Below, piece after piece: positions 34,901 to 45,630 of a stretch of DNA of 64,000 bases. Position 1 is the stretch's first letter; every line of letters begins with the position of its first letter. Position numbers and translations under genes: made by a program. Source of the stretch: a virus; the IMG/VR virus record IMGVR_UViG_3300032753_002463, positions 1-64,000 of that record; one strand, written 5' to 3'. The notes below the pieces were generated by a model, which saw only the letters and a list, made by a program, of their open reading frames with translations, was not told the origin of the DNA and ran no database searches.

Positions 34901-35596
34901 ATGGAAAAAAAAGAGCCCGGATACACCGACAAGAAGAGTAATCAAGAGAAGAAGAAACCAAAAGGTGAGATTAAATTCCAAATCTCCCTAAATGAAGAGC
35001 AAAAATTAGCAAAACAAATTATTTTAGAAAACACGGTAACCGTCATAAAAGGGATGGCGGGTTCTGGTAAAACTTTAGTTGCTGCTCAAGTTGGTTTAGA
35101 TCTTTTATTTAAAAGGGAAGTAGAAAGAATTGTTATTGCCAGACCCATGGTAGCAAGAACTGACATGGGAGCTCTTCCTGGATCAGCAGAGGATAAATTA
35201 CATCCTTGGTTAATACCAATTTACGCTAATCTTTATATCCTTTATAATAAAATGAGCATTGATAAGTTAGTAGAAGAGGGAGTGATCGAAATATTACCAT
35301 TCCAATTTATGAGGGGAAGAACCTTAACTGATTCTTTTGTAATAATCGACGAAGCCCAAAATATTACTAATGAAGAAATGGAAATGGTTATAGGTAGATT
35401 AGGCAAGGAATCCAAAATGGTTTTTTGCGGTGATAATTCTCAGATAGATCTTAAAAATAAGAAAGATAGTGGCTTAGATTTTTTAAAAACAATAGAAGGA
35501 CGTGTTACTGGATTAAAAAATGTAGTTTTACTACAAAATCACAGGCATCCTATAGTTAAAGAGATACTGGATGTCTATAAAGAGTATAGGGATTAA
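34901..35596 (+). CDS. phoH: PhoH-like ATPase
   Basis: This 231-residue P-loop ATPase of the PhoH family has Walker A GMAGSGKT (residues 51-58), the family phrase RPMVARTDMGALPGS, Walker B FVIIDEAQ (Asp150-Glu151) and a sensor-like FCGDNSQIDL. It has the length of the single-domain form common in phages. PhoH proteins are linked to phosphate stress in bacteria and possibly to RNA handling; their role in phages is unknown. It is the only confidently coding plus-strand gene in the window. It has its own divergent start region and a strong two-way terminator 15 bases past its stop. Its N-terminus is Lys-rich. Confidence 0.92.
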   Translation: MEKKEPGYTDKKSNQEKKKPKGEIKFQISLNEEQKLAKQIILENTVTVIKGMAGSGKTLVAAQVGLDLLFKREVERIVIARPMVARTDMGALPGSAEDKLHPWLIPIYANLYILYNKMSIDKLVEEGVIEILPFQFMRGRTLTDSFVIIDEAQNITNEEMEMVIGRLGKESKMVFCGDNSQIDLKNKKDSGLDFLKTIEGRVTGLKNVVLLQNHRHPIVKEILDVYKEYRD

Positions 35597-35610
35597 AACA
35601 CTAAATTAGA

Positions 35611-35671
35611 AAAGCCCGGCAGAAATAATGATAGCGAAATTAGATCGTCATTATTTCTGCCGGGCTTTTTT
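35611..35671. terminator. bidirectional rho-independent terminator
   Basis: A perfect 21-bp inverted repeat (35611-35631 with 35648-35668; ends AAAGCCCGGC / GCCGGGCTTT) has a 16-base loop. A T run follows on the plus strand (35666-35671), and TTTTCTAATTT follows on the minus strand. It separates convergent genes, phoH on the plus strand and the 2530-residue gene on the minus strand. The latter's TAA lies inside the T run. Confidence 0.92.
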
Positions 35672-38600
35672 AATATGGATAAATAGCTTGATCTCTAAAA
35701 TCATTGCTGTTTATAATATGTGGGACAGTTTCTCCGTTAAATATAGCACTATGATCAACAACCCTAATATAAGCATTTTTCGTAGTTGTGTATATATTTC
35801 CATTAGTATCCTCTATAGTAATTACAAGATCAAAATATCCAGGGACAGTAAAGGTCCAAATAAAATAAGGCACGTCCTTTACATCAACTATTACATTTCC
35901 TGTAGATTGCTCAATTAATTGCCATTCATGATTTTTCTTGCCCGGTATATTAGAGTCCAATGGATTTATAAATACTGGCGTTCCTATAGGTATTTCAAAT
36001 TCCCCTTTATAAATTCTCTTATCAGAATATCCCCAACTTTGTGTACCTAGCCAAGAAACTGGGCCGGCAAAAGATTTTCCTGGAATATAACTTTGATGTG
36101 GAATTTTTCCGACGAATAGATTATTGTTTCCTGTTGGATTAGGAGATATTAATAAATCCCCTGTTATAATTGATCCCGAAAGATATCCGGTTAAATAGAT
36201 ATTTTCTTCGGTATCTAATGATATTGATAATCCTTCGTCTGCTGATATACTCCCAATAGTAGTTATATCTATTATAGTACCATCTATTTCTAATTTTATC
36301 AAAAGAACATCACTTGCTCCTACTGAGTTTTCATGGAATGGTTGGTAATTATTGTCAGGAGAGAAAGACCCAGTATAAGAACCTAACATATAGATCCTAC
36401 CTTCACTATCGATATCTATATCATGTAAACAATCACCTAAACTACTTCCTACATTTTTAGCGAATATAAAATTTCCTGTTGTTAAAAATTTAAATATTCC
36501 ATATTCTAAAGAGTCTGGACAACTTATGCTAGTTTTATTAAGGGTCAAAGTCCCATTAAAGGAAACACCAAGAACTAATTCTCCATTAGTAGATAATTTT
36601 ATTATTGGAGAAAGGGAGGTCCTAATAAAATCAGTGTTGCTAATTATGTTTGTCCAATTTGATGTAAATGTTAAAGAATTATATGAAGATAGTAAAATAT
36701 TCTGCCCATTAATATCCTTATTATAATAAGCAATATAAAGGTCATTATAATTACCCAATGCTAAACTCGGGCTATATTCCGGTTTTCCAGACTCAATCTT
36801 TCTTAAATATATAACATTACCATTACTATCTACATTAGCTATATAGATCTCATTTAGTGATGGACCATAGCTAGAAGTAATAGACCAAACTCCACTCGTA
36901 AGTGTGCCATTGAATTCTCCTGCTATATAAAGATTATTAGCATCATCAACAACAATATCGATATTTTCATTATATGTTGTACTTGCAGATGGAGTAAATA
37001 ATTCAGTAAATCCTATGAAAGTACCATTCCAATCCCATCTTATTAAAAAATTTGATGGCTGTTCGCTTGATAAATTATTCCCGTTTTTTTGTTTATATCC
37101 AACAACATATACATTTCCTAATCTATCTAATTTTATAGAGCTTGGTATAAAATCCTCACCGTATGGGGGATTCGGTTCCCCATACATTCTAACCCATTGT
37201 ATAATACCTACACTATTATATTTTGCAACAAATACTGAAATACAATTAGGAGAATTTATTGTTGTTGTTGACCCACTATTAATATTGTTTGGAGACCCAA
37301 AATAAATTGTTCCCTGAAAATATCCGGTTACATAAATATATCCGTCATCTCCTACTACAATTTTTATTCCTCTATCCTGATAATTATCACCAATACTTAT
37401 TAACCATTCGAAATCCGAAAACTGATCCCTAGCTTTTTTATCAGCAGACCTTTCTATCGGAGAATTTCTCCAATATTCTTCCTTAATAGCAGATCCATTT
37501 AATATATCTCTTAATGGGGCATCTAAAAATAAATGATCAGGGTTTAGCTCCGGATGATTTTTTGTTATTTGGCTAAAATCAAAACCAGCCCAATCTGGTA
37601 CCTTCCAGGAATATCCATCAACGAATGGAAAATTAGGCCTAAAATTATCGGCTAGTATATAATTTCCATTAACAGGGCCTACTAAGAAATTGAAATTTAT
37701 TAATCCATATGCAATTCCGCTAGGAGAAGATAATTCTATAGAGGGTAAGGATCTACTACTATTATAGTATATAAAATCCCAGCCATCATTACCAGGAAAA
37801 TTACTAGTAGCTTGTATATGTGGTATTACATAATCAATTTGTTTTAATGCTTGAGTAGAGCTGAGATAAAATATATTTCCTGGATATTGTGTATAAGCCC
37901 CATCTATTGTTTTTACTTTATTTACTAAAATCCAAGTATTCTCTCTATGCAAGGAAGCTGGAGATCCTGGATTTAGATAAGGGGCAAAGGTAACGCTATT
38001 TCCGGGCTCGTTGGTATATCTAATGAAATCATCCCCATTAAAATATCCTAAAAAATAATTAGTTCCATTACTAATAGTAAAGAATATATTTCCGTGGCCT
38101 ACTGTTATGATATTACTATATACTTCCCCACTTAATAATCCTGCACTATTTCCTGGATTCCATACTGCCCATATATCACCATCATAATAAGTTATACCTG
38201 AATCAGTCCCAATCCATTTATTATTGATTTCATCTATGCAAATAGAATATACATTATTAGATAATAAACCAGAATTATTAGTTTGGTAATTAAAAAATTT
38301 AATCCTATCATACAGGGATATTCCGTTTCCAGTAGCAATCCAAAGGATTTTATTACCATCTTTATAGTCAAATATCATTTGTCTAATATCAGTAGACAGT
38401 AGTCCATCACTAGTATTATGTATTTCAAACTCCTGACTATCACCATCATAGTATAATAACCAATTTGTTGCATGATCGAAAGTAATAGAAATAGCAAAAT
38501 CCCTGTTTCTATCATCTATAGCTAATGCAGTAATATTAGCGGTAGTAAAATGGTAAGGAATTATGATATTATTAGAATTTGTTGTTATTGATCCCGTTTC

Positions 38601-41600
38601 AGAAACGAATGCTGTTATATTATTTATATTATTAGTATCAATAATTTGTAATGGAACTGCACCCTGTCCATAATACCATAAATTACCTTTCCTATCTATT
38701 TGTAAGTATGTCCCTGGATAGCTTAATGTAATTAAATCTATATTAGTTGGAGATTTGAAGACATGAATATTATTACCGTCTGCCATATAAATTTCCCCGT
38801 AAAGACCTCTACAAATTGAGGTTGGGTTAAATCCTAGGGATCCATAAGTAGTAGTAATTTCATCCATTGGTCCTAAACCAGTTGAGAATGGAATCATAGC
38901 ATAGAATTCTGTTACTACTAAGTGAGCCCCAGGGGAGCTAATTTTGATATATCTTGCAGTTACATTAACTATAAATTCTTCTATACCTTGAGTAAAGGTA
39001 CCAGTATTAAATAACAAGATCCAATTTATCCCGTCTAACGAGTAGCTTACAGATTTATTTTGTGTAAATGTAGGGCCCCAGCTCCCCGTCATAGAAGAAG
39101 AGAAATCACAGCCAATTACAACACTTGTAATTGGCATTGGCTGATTAAGATCTAATTGAATCCATTCATTTGAGCTATTTGAAGTAACTGTTTGATTTAA
39201 TTCCCTATAGCTTCCATTAGTCATACTTGTATAATCCGCAGCTACATAACCACTATAAACCGAACTTTGTGTATATGTTATATGGGGAGCTATAATATCC
39301 TCTATTAAATTATTCCCAAGACTATCGTAGGAACCATAAACCCTGGAATATCCCCTTACTTGATAGTTAAATTTAGAAATTCCAGGATCTTGGGATTGAT
39401 TTAATTGGTTAGCAACATCATAAAGAAACATAGGATATCCCGGAGAAGTACTTGTCCCTATTAAAACACCTGGATTATTTTTACCAACCTTAATTGTATC
39501 CCCATATCTTATATTATATAAATCAAATCCTCCATTCCAATCCCCATGAAAATCATACATCGACCATGTTTGTGAATATAATTGATCCCAGGAAATGTCA
39601 GTGAAGGAGTCCCAATTTATTTCTTTACTACCCCAATTTTTCATTTCTGAAATAGGTAGTGGGTCACCTGGACTATAATAAATATAATTCTCCGTCTGAT
39701 TAGCTCCACCTGCTAATGCTGGTGTAATTGAATTAGTCAAAACAGTATCTCCGATATTTAAAACTAATGAGCCGGTAGTAGTTATATTGATCACTTGTCC
39801 ATTATATGCAGAGCCAGTATTATCAGGGGATTCCATTATAATATTATACAAAAATACATTACTTGATATACCAGCTACTGTAGTTGGTGTATAATTCATA
39901 ATAGTGAATTGTGGGTCTAGTGTTCCCCCATTCATCAAGGAATATAAAGTTCCAGCAGTACTTCCAATAGATCCATCATAATCAACATTTATATAACTTC
40001 TCTCGGAGATAGAAATATTCAGTGATCCCCCACCAGTAACATAATTTCCTACTGTTGTTATAGTATTATAAATTATTAGAGGTATTATAAATGTAGTAGC
40101 AGTAACACTCAATACCGAATATTCTCCTGTTATAGAATTTGTGCTATTGTCTTTAATAAACACAGAATCACCAGGACTAATTCCATGGGCATCTGCGGTA
40201 GTTACTGTTGCTGGCCCAAAACCTACACCATATAAACTGGAGATGGAAATTATTTGATGCGAGACGACTCCCAAATTAAAATTAAGATTAGCTTTAATTT
40301 CAGGTATAGGTGTTAAAACATTACATTCTTGACCATCATAATAGTGATTTCCATATTCTGAATATGTTAAATTAATCTGAGATGTCTGAGGTTGAGGATT
40401 TTGTTGTTCAATTGGAAATTGCCATTGACAATCGTAGTCATCCCAAGTTTCTATCATTTGATCCCAGGTGTATATTTCAGCTTGCCTGAACCTTGCTATC
40501 GAAGTTAATTCAATGTTTCTTGGTTCTACTGTTATATAATCTATGAAATATCCAGTAGAGGTATCATTAAAACTATTCCAAATTTTACATTTGACTGTAT
40601 AATTACCAATATAGGGGAGAATTTGAGGGATCCTCCAATAATCTTTTAGATTTCCCCTAAATTGGTAATTGTACGGATTATCACCAACCTTACTAATTGT
40701 CCATTCTATTTCATAATAGCCAACAAATCTTAAGTTATCCCATGAATAAAGTCCATCAGATCCTTGAGTATAGTTATAATACGTCATTGCAATCCTTTGA
40801 CTAAAAATATTAGTTATAGATACATTCCATTCCGTAAATTCTCCTGATCCAACATAATAAAGAAAAAGTAGATTTGTTATCCCAGTCACATTATTATAAG
40901 ACTGTACTTCTCCAACAAAATAATCATTGGAATCAGCCATAAATTGTAATTGTACTTTCCCTCCTAGAGGATTTAATAATCCTGTTAGTCCTACTGGTAA
41001 GGTGACAGTTAATGGAGTCAAAAAATCCGAATCAACCTGTATAGGAAAAGAAAGATTAGATGTAATTAATGGTATCCCTGTATATGCAGGTAAATCAGCA
41101 GAAGAAGATAACGTAGTATCATAAGTGGATATATTAGTATCTAAATTATCCCAAGTAGTACTAACATCATCCATGGTTATATTAAAACAAGAGACCTCTA
41201 AAACAGTAGGAAATCCACCGGGTAAATAATATGGTGTATTATCTTGATATCTAATATATCCTGGGCCATTATAATCCCCATCGCCAAGATCAAATTTACC
41301 ATTATTATTTATTAGATCTGTATGATAAGCAATAATGGCATCAGCAATCGAAGAAGCTTCCTCTGGAGTATAAGATTGGCTGTAAGGGTTTAAGTCAACA
41401 GTATTTCCAAAATCACTAGAATCTGTGTTACCCTCATATCCGGGAACAAATGGTAATTGAGGCAAAGAGGAATTTGATCTTGTTTGGAAAGCTCGTAGAT
41501 CCTCAACATATCCACTTTGTGGAGAAGCACTGATTGTTATATCTAAGCCTAAACTTATTTCATCTATCTTCAACGTATCAATCCATCCTCTAGGCTTATT

Positions 41601-43262
41601 AATGGAAAAATAAAATCCTTCTCCTGTAATATCAATTATTTTTGCTGTTACTGGTAAATAAGTAGTTAATAGTTTTTGTTTTAATGCGAATAATTTAATC
41701 AAGACCTCTTGTGGAGAAAACAGAAAGGAATTCTGTGTAACCGGATATCCCCACTCATCTTCCTGATTTGGTATAATTTCATTAATGTCATAAAATAATC
41801 CAAATAAAGGAGTTTTTTTATAAGAGGTAGATGGAAATATTTGTTCCAATGATGATTGAATACTAAAAGTTCCGTCATCATTTGGTCCATAAACTATAAC
41901 CTGCTTATATTTTCCACTATTTTCGTCATCTAATAAATTGTTTATTAGCGTAGATTGATTATAAGGGGTAGCTTGTAAATTATCCAGAAATTTGGAATTC
42001 TGTTGGAATGCAGTTAAATTACTCGAGGAGGATTTTGTTATATTTAACCAATACTCCTTTATAGTTAAATCCTGGTATCCAAAGAAAGTTATTATATTTA
42101 CTAATCCTTTATAAGAACCTAAGTATGGAAATATTTCAGATGCCTGCAAAAGTAATTCCTTTCTTTTTCTATTTAGTATAATGTAATCAGGATATGGCTC
42201 TTCTGGATCACTATCCCTCAATATCCCTGCATCCTCCTTATTAAACTGCTGTCCTATATTTCCTAATAAAACATTCAATCTTTCATCTTCTTCAATTACT
42301 TCCCCTACTAATTCTACCCTTAGTATTGTTACTGGCAATGCTTGTGTTATATCCTCTATTATTAAGGATCTACCAATCAATGCTCCCTGGTCAGAATTAA
42401 GTGCAATATTAATACCTATGCTACTAGAGTTAATGGCCGAACTTTTTCTTACTCCATCTAATACTATATCACCAACAGCCCAAGAAGTCGGAAAATTTAT
42501 TTCCGAGAGATTCAATATAACAGGGGCATCTAATGTTGGATCATTAATAAGATTATATTGATACAATCTACTAGAAACATCATTTGCATCTTCTATTTGA
42601 TAGACGTAGCAATTTTGATTTGCCGCAGTTACCAAAAAAGATTTATTAACATTAATAGTAGTACCAACAATAGATATTATTTTAGTCTCTGCTGGAATTC
42701 CTTCCCCTGTAATATTATATCCCGGGGTAAGTAAAGATAAATCGCTAAAACTTGTCAAATAAGTATTTCCTGCTGTAAAGGACGCAATTATAGAAGGGAC
42801 TTCATCAAAATCTACTATATTATAATTAGTTTCAAATCTTGTTCTCCAAGCAGCAAAAGAAATTGGACCTGTCCCGCTAGATGTGGCATTACCTGATAAA
42901 GTTGCTATGTTATCATTTATACCTAATATAGTTCCAGTAAAATAAGCTGAAAATATATAAGATCCTATTAGGTCACTACTTAAATCACCGGAAAGCGTAA
43001 CAGTATTAGTAGAAATAACAAAAGTCCCAATTATTCCCATTGGATTTCCATAAACACCCGGGGTATCCGAATGAGGCAATCCATAAGTATAATTAGAATT
43101 TATATCTCTTAACTTTTCAACAGCAAAAATATGCTCAACCTCAAATAGGTCTACAGATACCTGTGGTAATAGTATTCTTCCTTCCCAGAATGTTCCATTC
43201 CAAGAAAAATTATGCTGATTTCCACTTTTGTTAAAGAATAATATATTTTGATAAGTACTCAT
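35670..43262 (-). CDS. giant baseplate-wedge/adhesin fusion (2530 aa), gp7-like N-terminal region
   Basis: This 2530-residue protein is a mosaic. Residues about 344-404 contain NRKRKELLLQASEIFPYLGS then GLVNIITFFGYQDLTIKEYW, which resembles P2 gpI / T4 gp7 wedge proteins. A position two genes after gp6 supports that. Later domains include a discoidin (F5/8 type C) fold at about 1330-1460 (EWIQLDLNQPMPITSVVIG, YSLDGINWILL, ARYIKISSPG). A regulator-type beta propeller follows at about 1480-1750 (LWIATGNGISLYD, KWIGTDSGITYYDG). SBBP-like propeller repeats occupy about 1950-2365 (DGYIYVTGYF, NVYVVGY, NLYIAGEF). A PKD-like domain lies near 2420-2505. Discoidin and propeller domains often bind glycans or proteins, so this may join wedge and receptor-binding roles. 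Functional conclusions are inference. Confidence 0.75.
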   Translation of the reverse strand: MSTYQNILFFNKSGNQHNFSWNGTFWEGRILLPQVSVDLFEVEHIFAVEKLRDINSNYTYGLPHSDTPGVYGNPMGIIGTFVISTNTVTLSGDLSSDLIGSYIFSAYFTGTILGINDNIATLSGNATSSGTGPISFAAWRTRFETNYNIVDFDEVPSIIASFTAGNTYLTSFSDLSLLTPGYNITGEGIPAETKIISIVGTTINVNKSFLVTAANQNCYVYQIEDANDVSSRLYQYNLINDPTLDAPVILNLSEINFPTSWAVGDIVLDGVRKSSAINSSSIGINIALNSDQGALIGRSLIIEDITQALPVTILRVELVGEVIEEDERLNVLLGNIGQQFNKEDAGILRDSDPEEPYPDYIILNRKRKELLLQASEIFPYLGSYKGLVNIITFFGYQDLTIKEYWLNITKSSSSNLTAFQQNSKFLDNLQATPYNQSTLINNLLDDENSGKYKQVIVYGPNDDGTFSIQSSLEQIFPSTSYKKTPLFGLFYDINEIIPNQEDEWGYPVTQNSFLFSPQEVLIKLFALKQKLLTTYLPVTAKIIDITGEGFYFSINKPRGWIDTLKIDEISLGLDITISASPQSGYVEDLRAFQTRSNSSLPQLPFVPGYEGNTDSSDFGNTVDLNPYSQSYTPEEASSIADAIIAYHTDLINNNGKFDLGDGDYNGPGYIRYQDNTPYYLPGGFPTVLEVSCFNITMDDVSTTWDNLDTNISTYDTTLSSSADLPAYTGIPLITSNLSFPIQVDSDFLTPLTVTLPVGLTGLLNPLGGKVQLQFMADSNDYFVGEVQSYNNVTGITNLLFLYYVGSGEFTEWNVSITNIFSQRIAMTYYNYTQGSDGLYSWDNLRFVGYYEIEWTISKVGDNPYNYQFRGNLKDYWRIPQILPYIGNYTVKCKIWNSFNDTSTGYFIDYITVEPRNIELTSIARFRQAEIYTWDQMIETWDDYDCQWQFPIEQQNPQPQTSQINLTYSEYGNHYYDGQECNVLTPIPEIKANLNFNLGVVSHQIISISSLYGVGFGPATVTTADAHGISPGDSVFIKDNSTNSITGEYSVLSVTATTFIIPLIIYNTITTVGNYVTGGGSLNISISERSYINVDYDGSIGSTAGTLYSLMNGGTLDPQFTIMNYTPTTVAGISSNVFLYNIIMESPDNTGSAYNGQVINITTTGSLVLNIGDTVLTNSITPALAGGANQTENYIYYSPGDPLPISEMKNWGSKEINWDSFTDISWDQLYSQTWSMYDFHGDWNGGFDLYNIRYGDTIKVGKNNPGVLIGTSTSPGYPMFLYDVANQLNQSQDPGISKFNYQVRGYSRVYGSYDSLGNNLIEDIIAPHITYTQSSVYSGYVAADYTSMTNGSYRELNQTVTSNSSNEWIQLDLNQPMPITSVVIGCDFSSSMTGSWGPTFTQNKSVSYSLDGINWILLFNTGTFTQGIEEFIVNVTARYIKISSPGAHLVVTEFYAMIPFSTGLGPMDEITTTYGSLGFNPTSICRGLYGEIYMADGNNIHVFKSPTNIDLITLSYPGTYLQIDRKGNLWYYGQGAVPLQIIDTNNINNITAFVSETGSITTNSNNIIIPYHFTTANITALAIDDRNRDFAISITFDHATNWLLYYDGDSQEFEIHNTSDGLLSTDIRQMIFDYKDGNKILWIATGNGISLYDRIKFFNYQTNNSGLLSNNVYSICIDEINNKWIGTDSGITYYDGDIWAVWNPGNSAGLLSGEVYSNIITVGHGNIFFTISNGTNYFLGYFNGDDFIRYTNEPGNSVTFAPYLNPGSPASLHRENTWILVNKVKTIDGAYTQYPGNIFYLSSTQALKQIDYVIPHIQATSNFPGNDGWDFIYYNSSRSLPSIELSSPSGIAYGLINFNFLVGPVNGNYILADNFRPNFPFVDGYSWKVPDWAGFDFSQITKNHPELNPDHLFLDAPLRDILNGSAIKEEYWRNSPIERSADKKARDQFSDFEWLISIGDNYQDRGIKIVVGDDGYIYVTGYFQGTIYFGSPNNINSGSTTTINSPNCISVFVAKYNSVGIIQWVRMYGEPNPPYGEDFIPSSIKLDRLGNVYVVGYKQKNGNNLSSEQPSNFLIRWDWNGTFIGFTELFTPSASTTYNENIDIVVDDANNLYIAGEFNGTLTSGVWSITSSYGPSLNEIYIANVDSNGNVIYLRKIESGKPEYSPSLALGNYNDLYIAYYNKDINGQNILLSSYNSLTFTSNWTNIISNTDFIRTSLSPIIKLSTNGELVLGVSFNGTLTLNKTSISCPDSLEYGIFKFLTTGNFIFAKNVGSSLGDCLHDIDIDSEGRIYMLGSYTGSFSPDNNYQPFHENSVGASDVLLIKLEIDGTIIDITTIGSISADEGLSISLDTEENIYLTGYLSGSIITGDLLISPNPTGNNNLFVGKIPHQSYIPGKSFAGPVSWLGTQSWGYSDKRIYKGEFEIPIGTPVFINPLDSNIPGKKNHEWQLIEQSTGNVIVDVKDVPYFIWTFTVPGYFDLVITIEDTNGNIYTTTKNAYIRVVDHSAIFNGETVPHIINSNDFRDQAIYPY

Positions 43263-43534
43263 TATCTTACATGTTTGTTATTTTTAGAAACCATAAAATT
43301 CTTATAATTCCTAATCATCTTTGCTGATTCTATTAATCTATAAACCACTTTTTCTAATGATACTAAAATAGCTGATCTATTAGCATCCCCGTTATAAGTA
43401 ATATTAGATAAAGAATTAGCAAATATATTACCTTCATAATTATAACCTGCATTAGGTATATTATCTTTTTGGGTAGCCATAAATTCATAATAGCTTTTCC
43501 TACCAGTAACGAATATGTATTTCTTTTTTTTCAT
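43262..43534 (-). CDS. hypothetical small basic protein (90 aa) between gp6 and the giant wedge protein
   Basis: This 90-residue protein begins MKKKKYIFVTGRKSYYEFMA and ends with a basic helix (KMIRNYKNFMVSKNNKHVR). It abuts gp6 with no gap (43535/43534) and shares one base with the giant gene's start, so translation is tightly coupled through the three. It is possibly a small baseplate component or assembly factor. No family is recognised. Confidence 0.6.
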   Translation of the reverse strand: MKKKKYIFVTGRKSYYEFMATQKDNIPNAGYNYEGNIFANSLSNITYNGDANRSAILVSLEKVVYRLIESAKMIRNYKNFMVSKNNKHVR

Positions 43535-45250
43535 TTAAGAGGATTTTATAGATGCCTTATTAATAGCGTTTATTTGCGTGTTATAAGTCACGGGCGTTAC
43601 GCTAGATATTTCAATGTTAACTGAAGAAAGCTTCGTTAAATCAGCTCCTACGTCATAATACACGCCGTTACTGTCACTCCAGCCTCCCGAGATTATTATA
43701 ATTTCATTTTGATCTATAACTATATCACCAAAAGAATTTAATCCCTGTAAAACGCTCCTCCTTGGATCAGTTTCTGGTAAATTAGCTACGGAAAGTTGAT
43801 AATTTTCATTCTTCTGCGAAACAAAGAAAATCATTACCGAATCAACACCAGGAATAGATTCTACTAATGCAATCAAATCAGACCTTGGTATTATATCCCT
43901 TCTTCTAATAGAAAGGAAATATTGGCTATAAGTGTCTATGATAGTGTTCATTATTGTATCTGGATCATATCCTTCAAAAATAGTAATAATAGTATTTATT
44001 ACATATAATGAGGTAATAGGATCTACTATCTGTACTTCGGTACCTACAATCTTTTGACCACTCATTTCTATTACATTTAATATCGAGCTTTTTTGATAAT
44101 CAGTGAGTGTAAAATCACTCACCTGAAGATTAAAGTAATTCTCGTTAGTAGTTAGTAATTGAGTAACATCTGGTACGAGTAAAACATAAATAATACTTTG
44201 ATCGTCAATATAAACACTATTAACATTATTATATGCTTCTATAATAGAGAATGTCCCATATTTTTCAAAAAAAATAATATAGCTATCTGGATTTGCTAAA
44301 ACATAGGATCTTGATGTTTTAGGAGCTAGTATTCTTGTTAAAGCAACATTTTCCTGATTTGATCCTAATTGCGGTGGGATAACACAAGAAACATTTAGAT
44401 AATCTTTTAATGTAATAGAATTACCAAATATATCTATTCCCGTGTCATTAAACTCGAAATTAATCTTTGTCGGATCTGCGTTAATATTACCAGCTAATCC
44501 CAGAGTTTCTAAATATTGCACGGTAATTGTAGCCCCGTTTATTGGCATAGTTCCATTATTTCCATTTCCAAAAATAATATCTATTCCTTGGTTAATAGAG
44601 GTCCTCACTAGGACCCCATTATAATTATATGGTATATCATATAACGAATCATAAGTTTGATAAAGAACATCATTAACATAAACATAAACTTCTGAATTTT
44701 CAATGGATCCTGTATATCTTTCTGCTACATTATATGTTTGTAAAGGCAAGCCAGTACCAGTAAATCCTGCTGTCTTTACAATGCCCTGTATTATCTGGGC
44801 ATTATAGCTAGAACTGCCGCTTAAATTAAATCTTATAGTATCCTGTGTTAACATTAGTACATATTGAGATCCACTATCTGTAAATTGTATAACTGCCTTA
44901 TTTGGAATTAATATTGCATTTCCCCCAACATCAGTAGTATCTGCATTATTCCAGGTTATTTGCACTTCTCCCATTGCAGAACCAGCTCTTGTTGCAAAAT
45001 GTCCTACACTAGCTGCTATTCCATAAATGGAGGATTCCCTTGTAGCAGTATTAATATTTAATTCAGTAATAGAGTCCTCTATAAAAAAAAGAATAAATTG
45101 AACCAAATTTTGTAACACAAAGATAATTTGTCCCCAAACAGAAGCAACAGTAAACATTTGGCTACTTTGAGAATATCGATCCTGTACTATTTGCATTGTC
45201 TGAGCAAGCAGAGATTCTATTTTAGCCTGACTTTTATTAAATAAATCCAT
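43535..45250 (-). CDS. 6: baseplate wedge protein, gp6/Baseplate J-like
   Basis: This 571-residue protein resembles T4 gp6 (660) and the Baseplate J family. The long helical N-terminus (SQAKIESLLAQTMQIVQDRY) is followed by the typical SITELNINTATRESSIYGIA. A beta domain with IPNKAVIQFTDSG comes next. The C-terminal section (RRRDIIPRSDLIALVESIPG, VDSVMIFFVSQKN) is characteristic of gpJ-like proteins, which join neighbouring wedges into the ring. It follows gp25 by two bases, the order seen in many contractile tails (gp25, gp6/J, gp7/I). Confidence 0.85.
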   Translation of the reverse strand: MDLFNKSQAKIESLLAQTMQIVQDRYSQSSQMFTVASVWGQIIFVLQNLVQFILFFIEDSITELNINTATRESSIYGIAASVGHFATRAGSAMGEVQITWNNADTTDVGGNAILIPNKAVIQFTDSGSQYVLMLTQDTIRFNLSGSSSYNAQIIQGIVKTAGFTGTGLPLQTYNVAERYTGSIENSEVYVYVNDVLYQTYDSLYDIPYNYNGVLVRTSINQGIDIIFGNGNNGTMPINGATITVQYLETLGLAGNINADPTKINFEFNDTGIDIFGNSITLKDYLNVSCVIPPQLGSNQENVALTRILAPKTSRSYVLANPDSYIIFFEKYGTFSIIEAYNNVNSVYIDDQSIIYVLLVPDVTQLLTTNENYFNLQVSDFTLTDYQKSSILNVIEMSGQKIVGTEVQIVDPITSLYVINTIITIFEGYDPDTIMNTIIDTYSQYFLSIRRRDIIPRSDLIALVESIPGVDSVMIFFVSQKNENYQLSVANLPETDPRRSVLQGLNSFGDIVIDQNEIIIISGGWSDSNGVYYDVGADLTKLSSVNIEISSVTPVTYNTQINAINKASIKSS

Positions 45251-45252
45251 TT

Positions 45253-45630
45253 TTATAACACTTTTATTCCCAAAACAGGGTTATTTCCTATAGCAAATTC
45301 TATTACACATGTATCCCTAGCAACACCTTGGTAAAATCCTATTTTAAAGTTCACATCTAATAAATCTCGGGATGGAGGACAATATGTATATAATTGTAGA
45401 GCAATTGCTTGTTGTAATTCGGCCTGGGACACATCAAAATCAAATAACAAAGATTCTAGATTAACCCCAAAATTTGGATCCCCTAATACTTCTCCTGGAC
45501 TAGTAAGCATTATCTGCTTTATCATACCAATCGTAATTTCTAATATATCACTGGTTTCCATTTTCCCTGTAATGTAATAGGGGTCATCAGGAGTTCTAGG
45601 ATATATTTCTGCAAATCTAGACATATACAT
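45253..45630 (-). CDS. 25: baseplate wedge protein gp25
   Basis: This protein is about 125 residues long, the family's usual size, with a gp25/gpW lysozyme-like fold. Its signature is GEVLGDPNFGVNLESLLFDF, followed by a helix (AELQQAIALQLYTYCPPSRD) and an amphipathic C-terminal strand. In T4 gp25 joins the wedge core and helps start sheath assembly. Two starts are possible, ATG at 45628-45630 or the second ATG at 45622-45624. The AATATATAATG sequence just upstream does not settle it. This gene opens the wedge cluster gp25-gp6-gp7-like, transcribed leftward from about 45.65 kb. Confidence 0.88.
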   Translation of the reverse strand: MYMSRFAEIYPRTPDDPYYITGKMETSDILEITIGMIKQIMLTSPGEVLGDPNFGVNLESLLFDFDVSQAELQQAIALQLYTYCPPSRDLLDVNFKIGFYQGVARDTCVIEFAIGNNPVLGIKVL

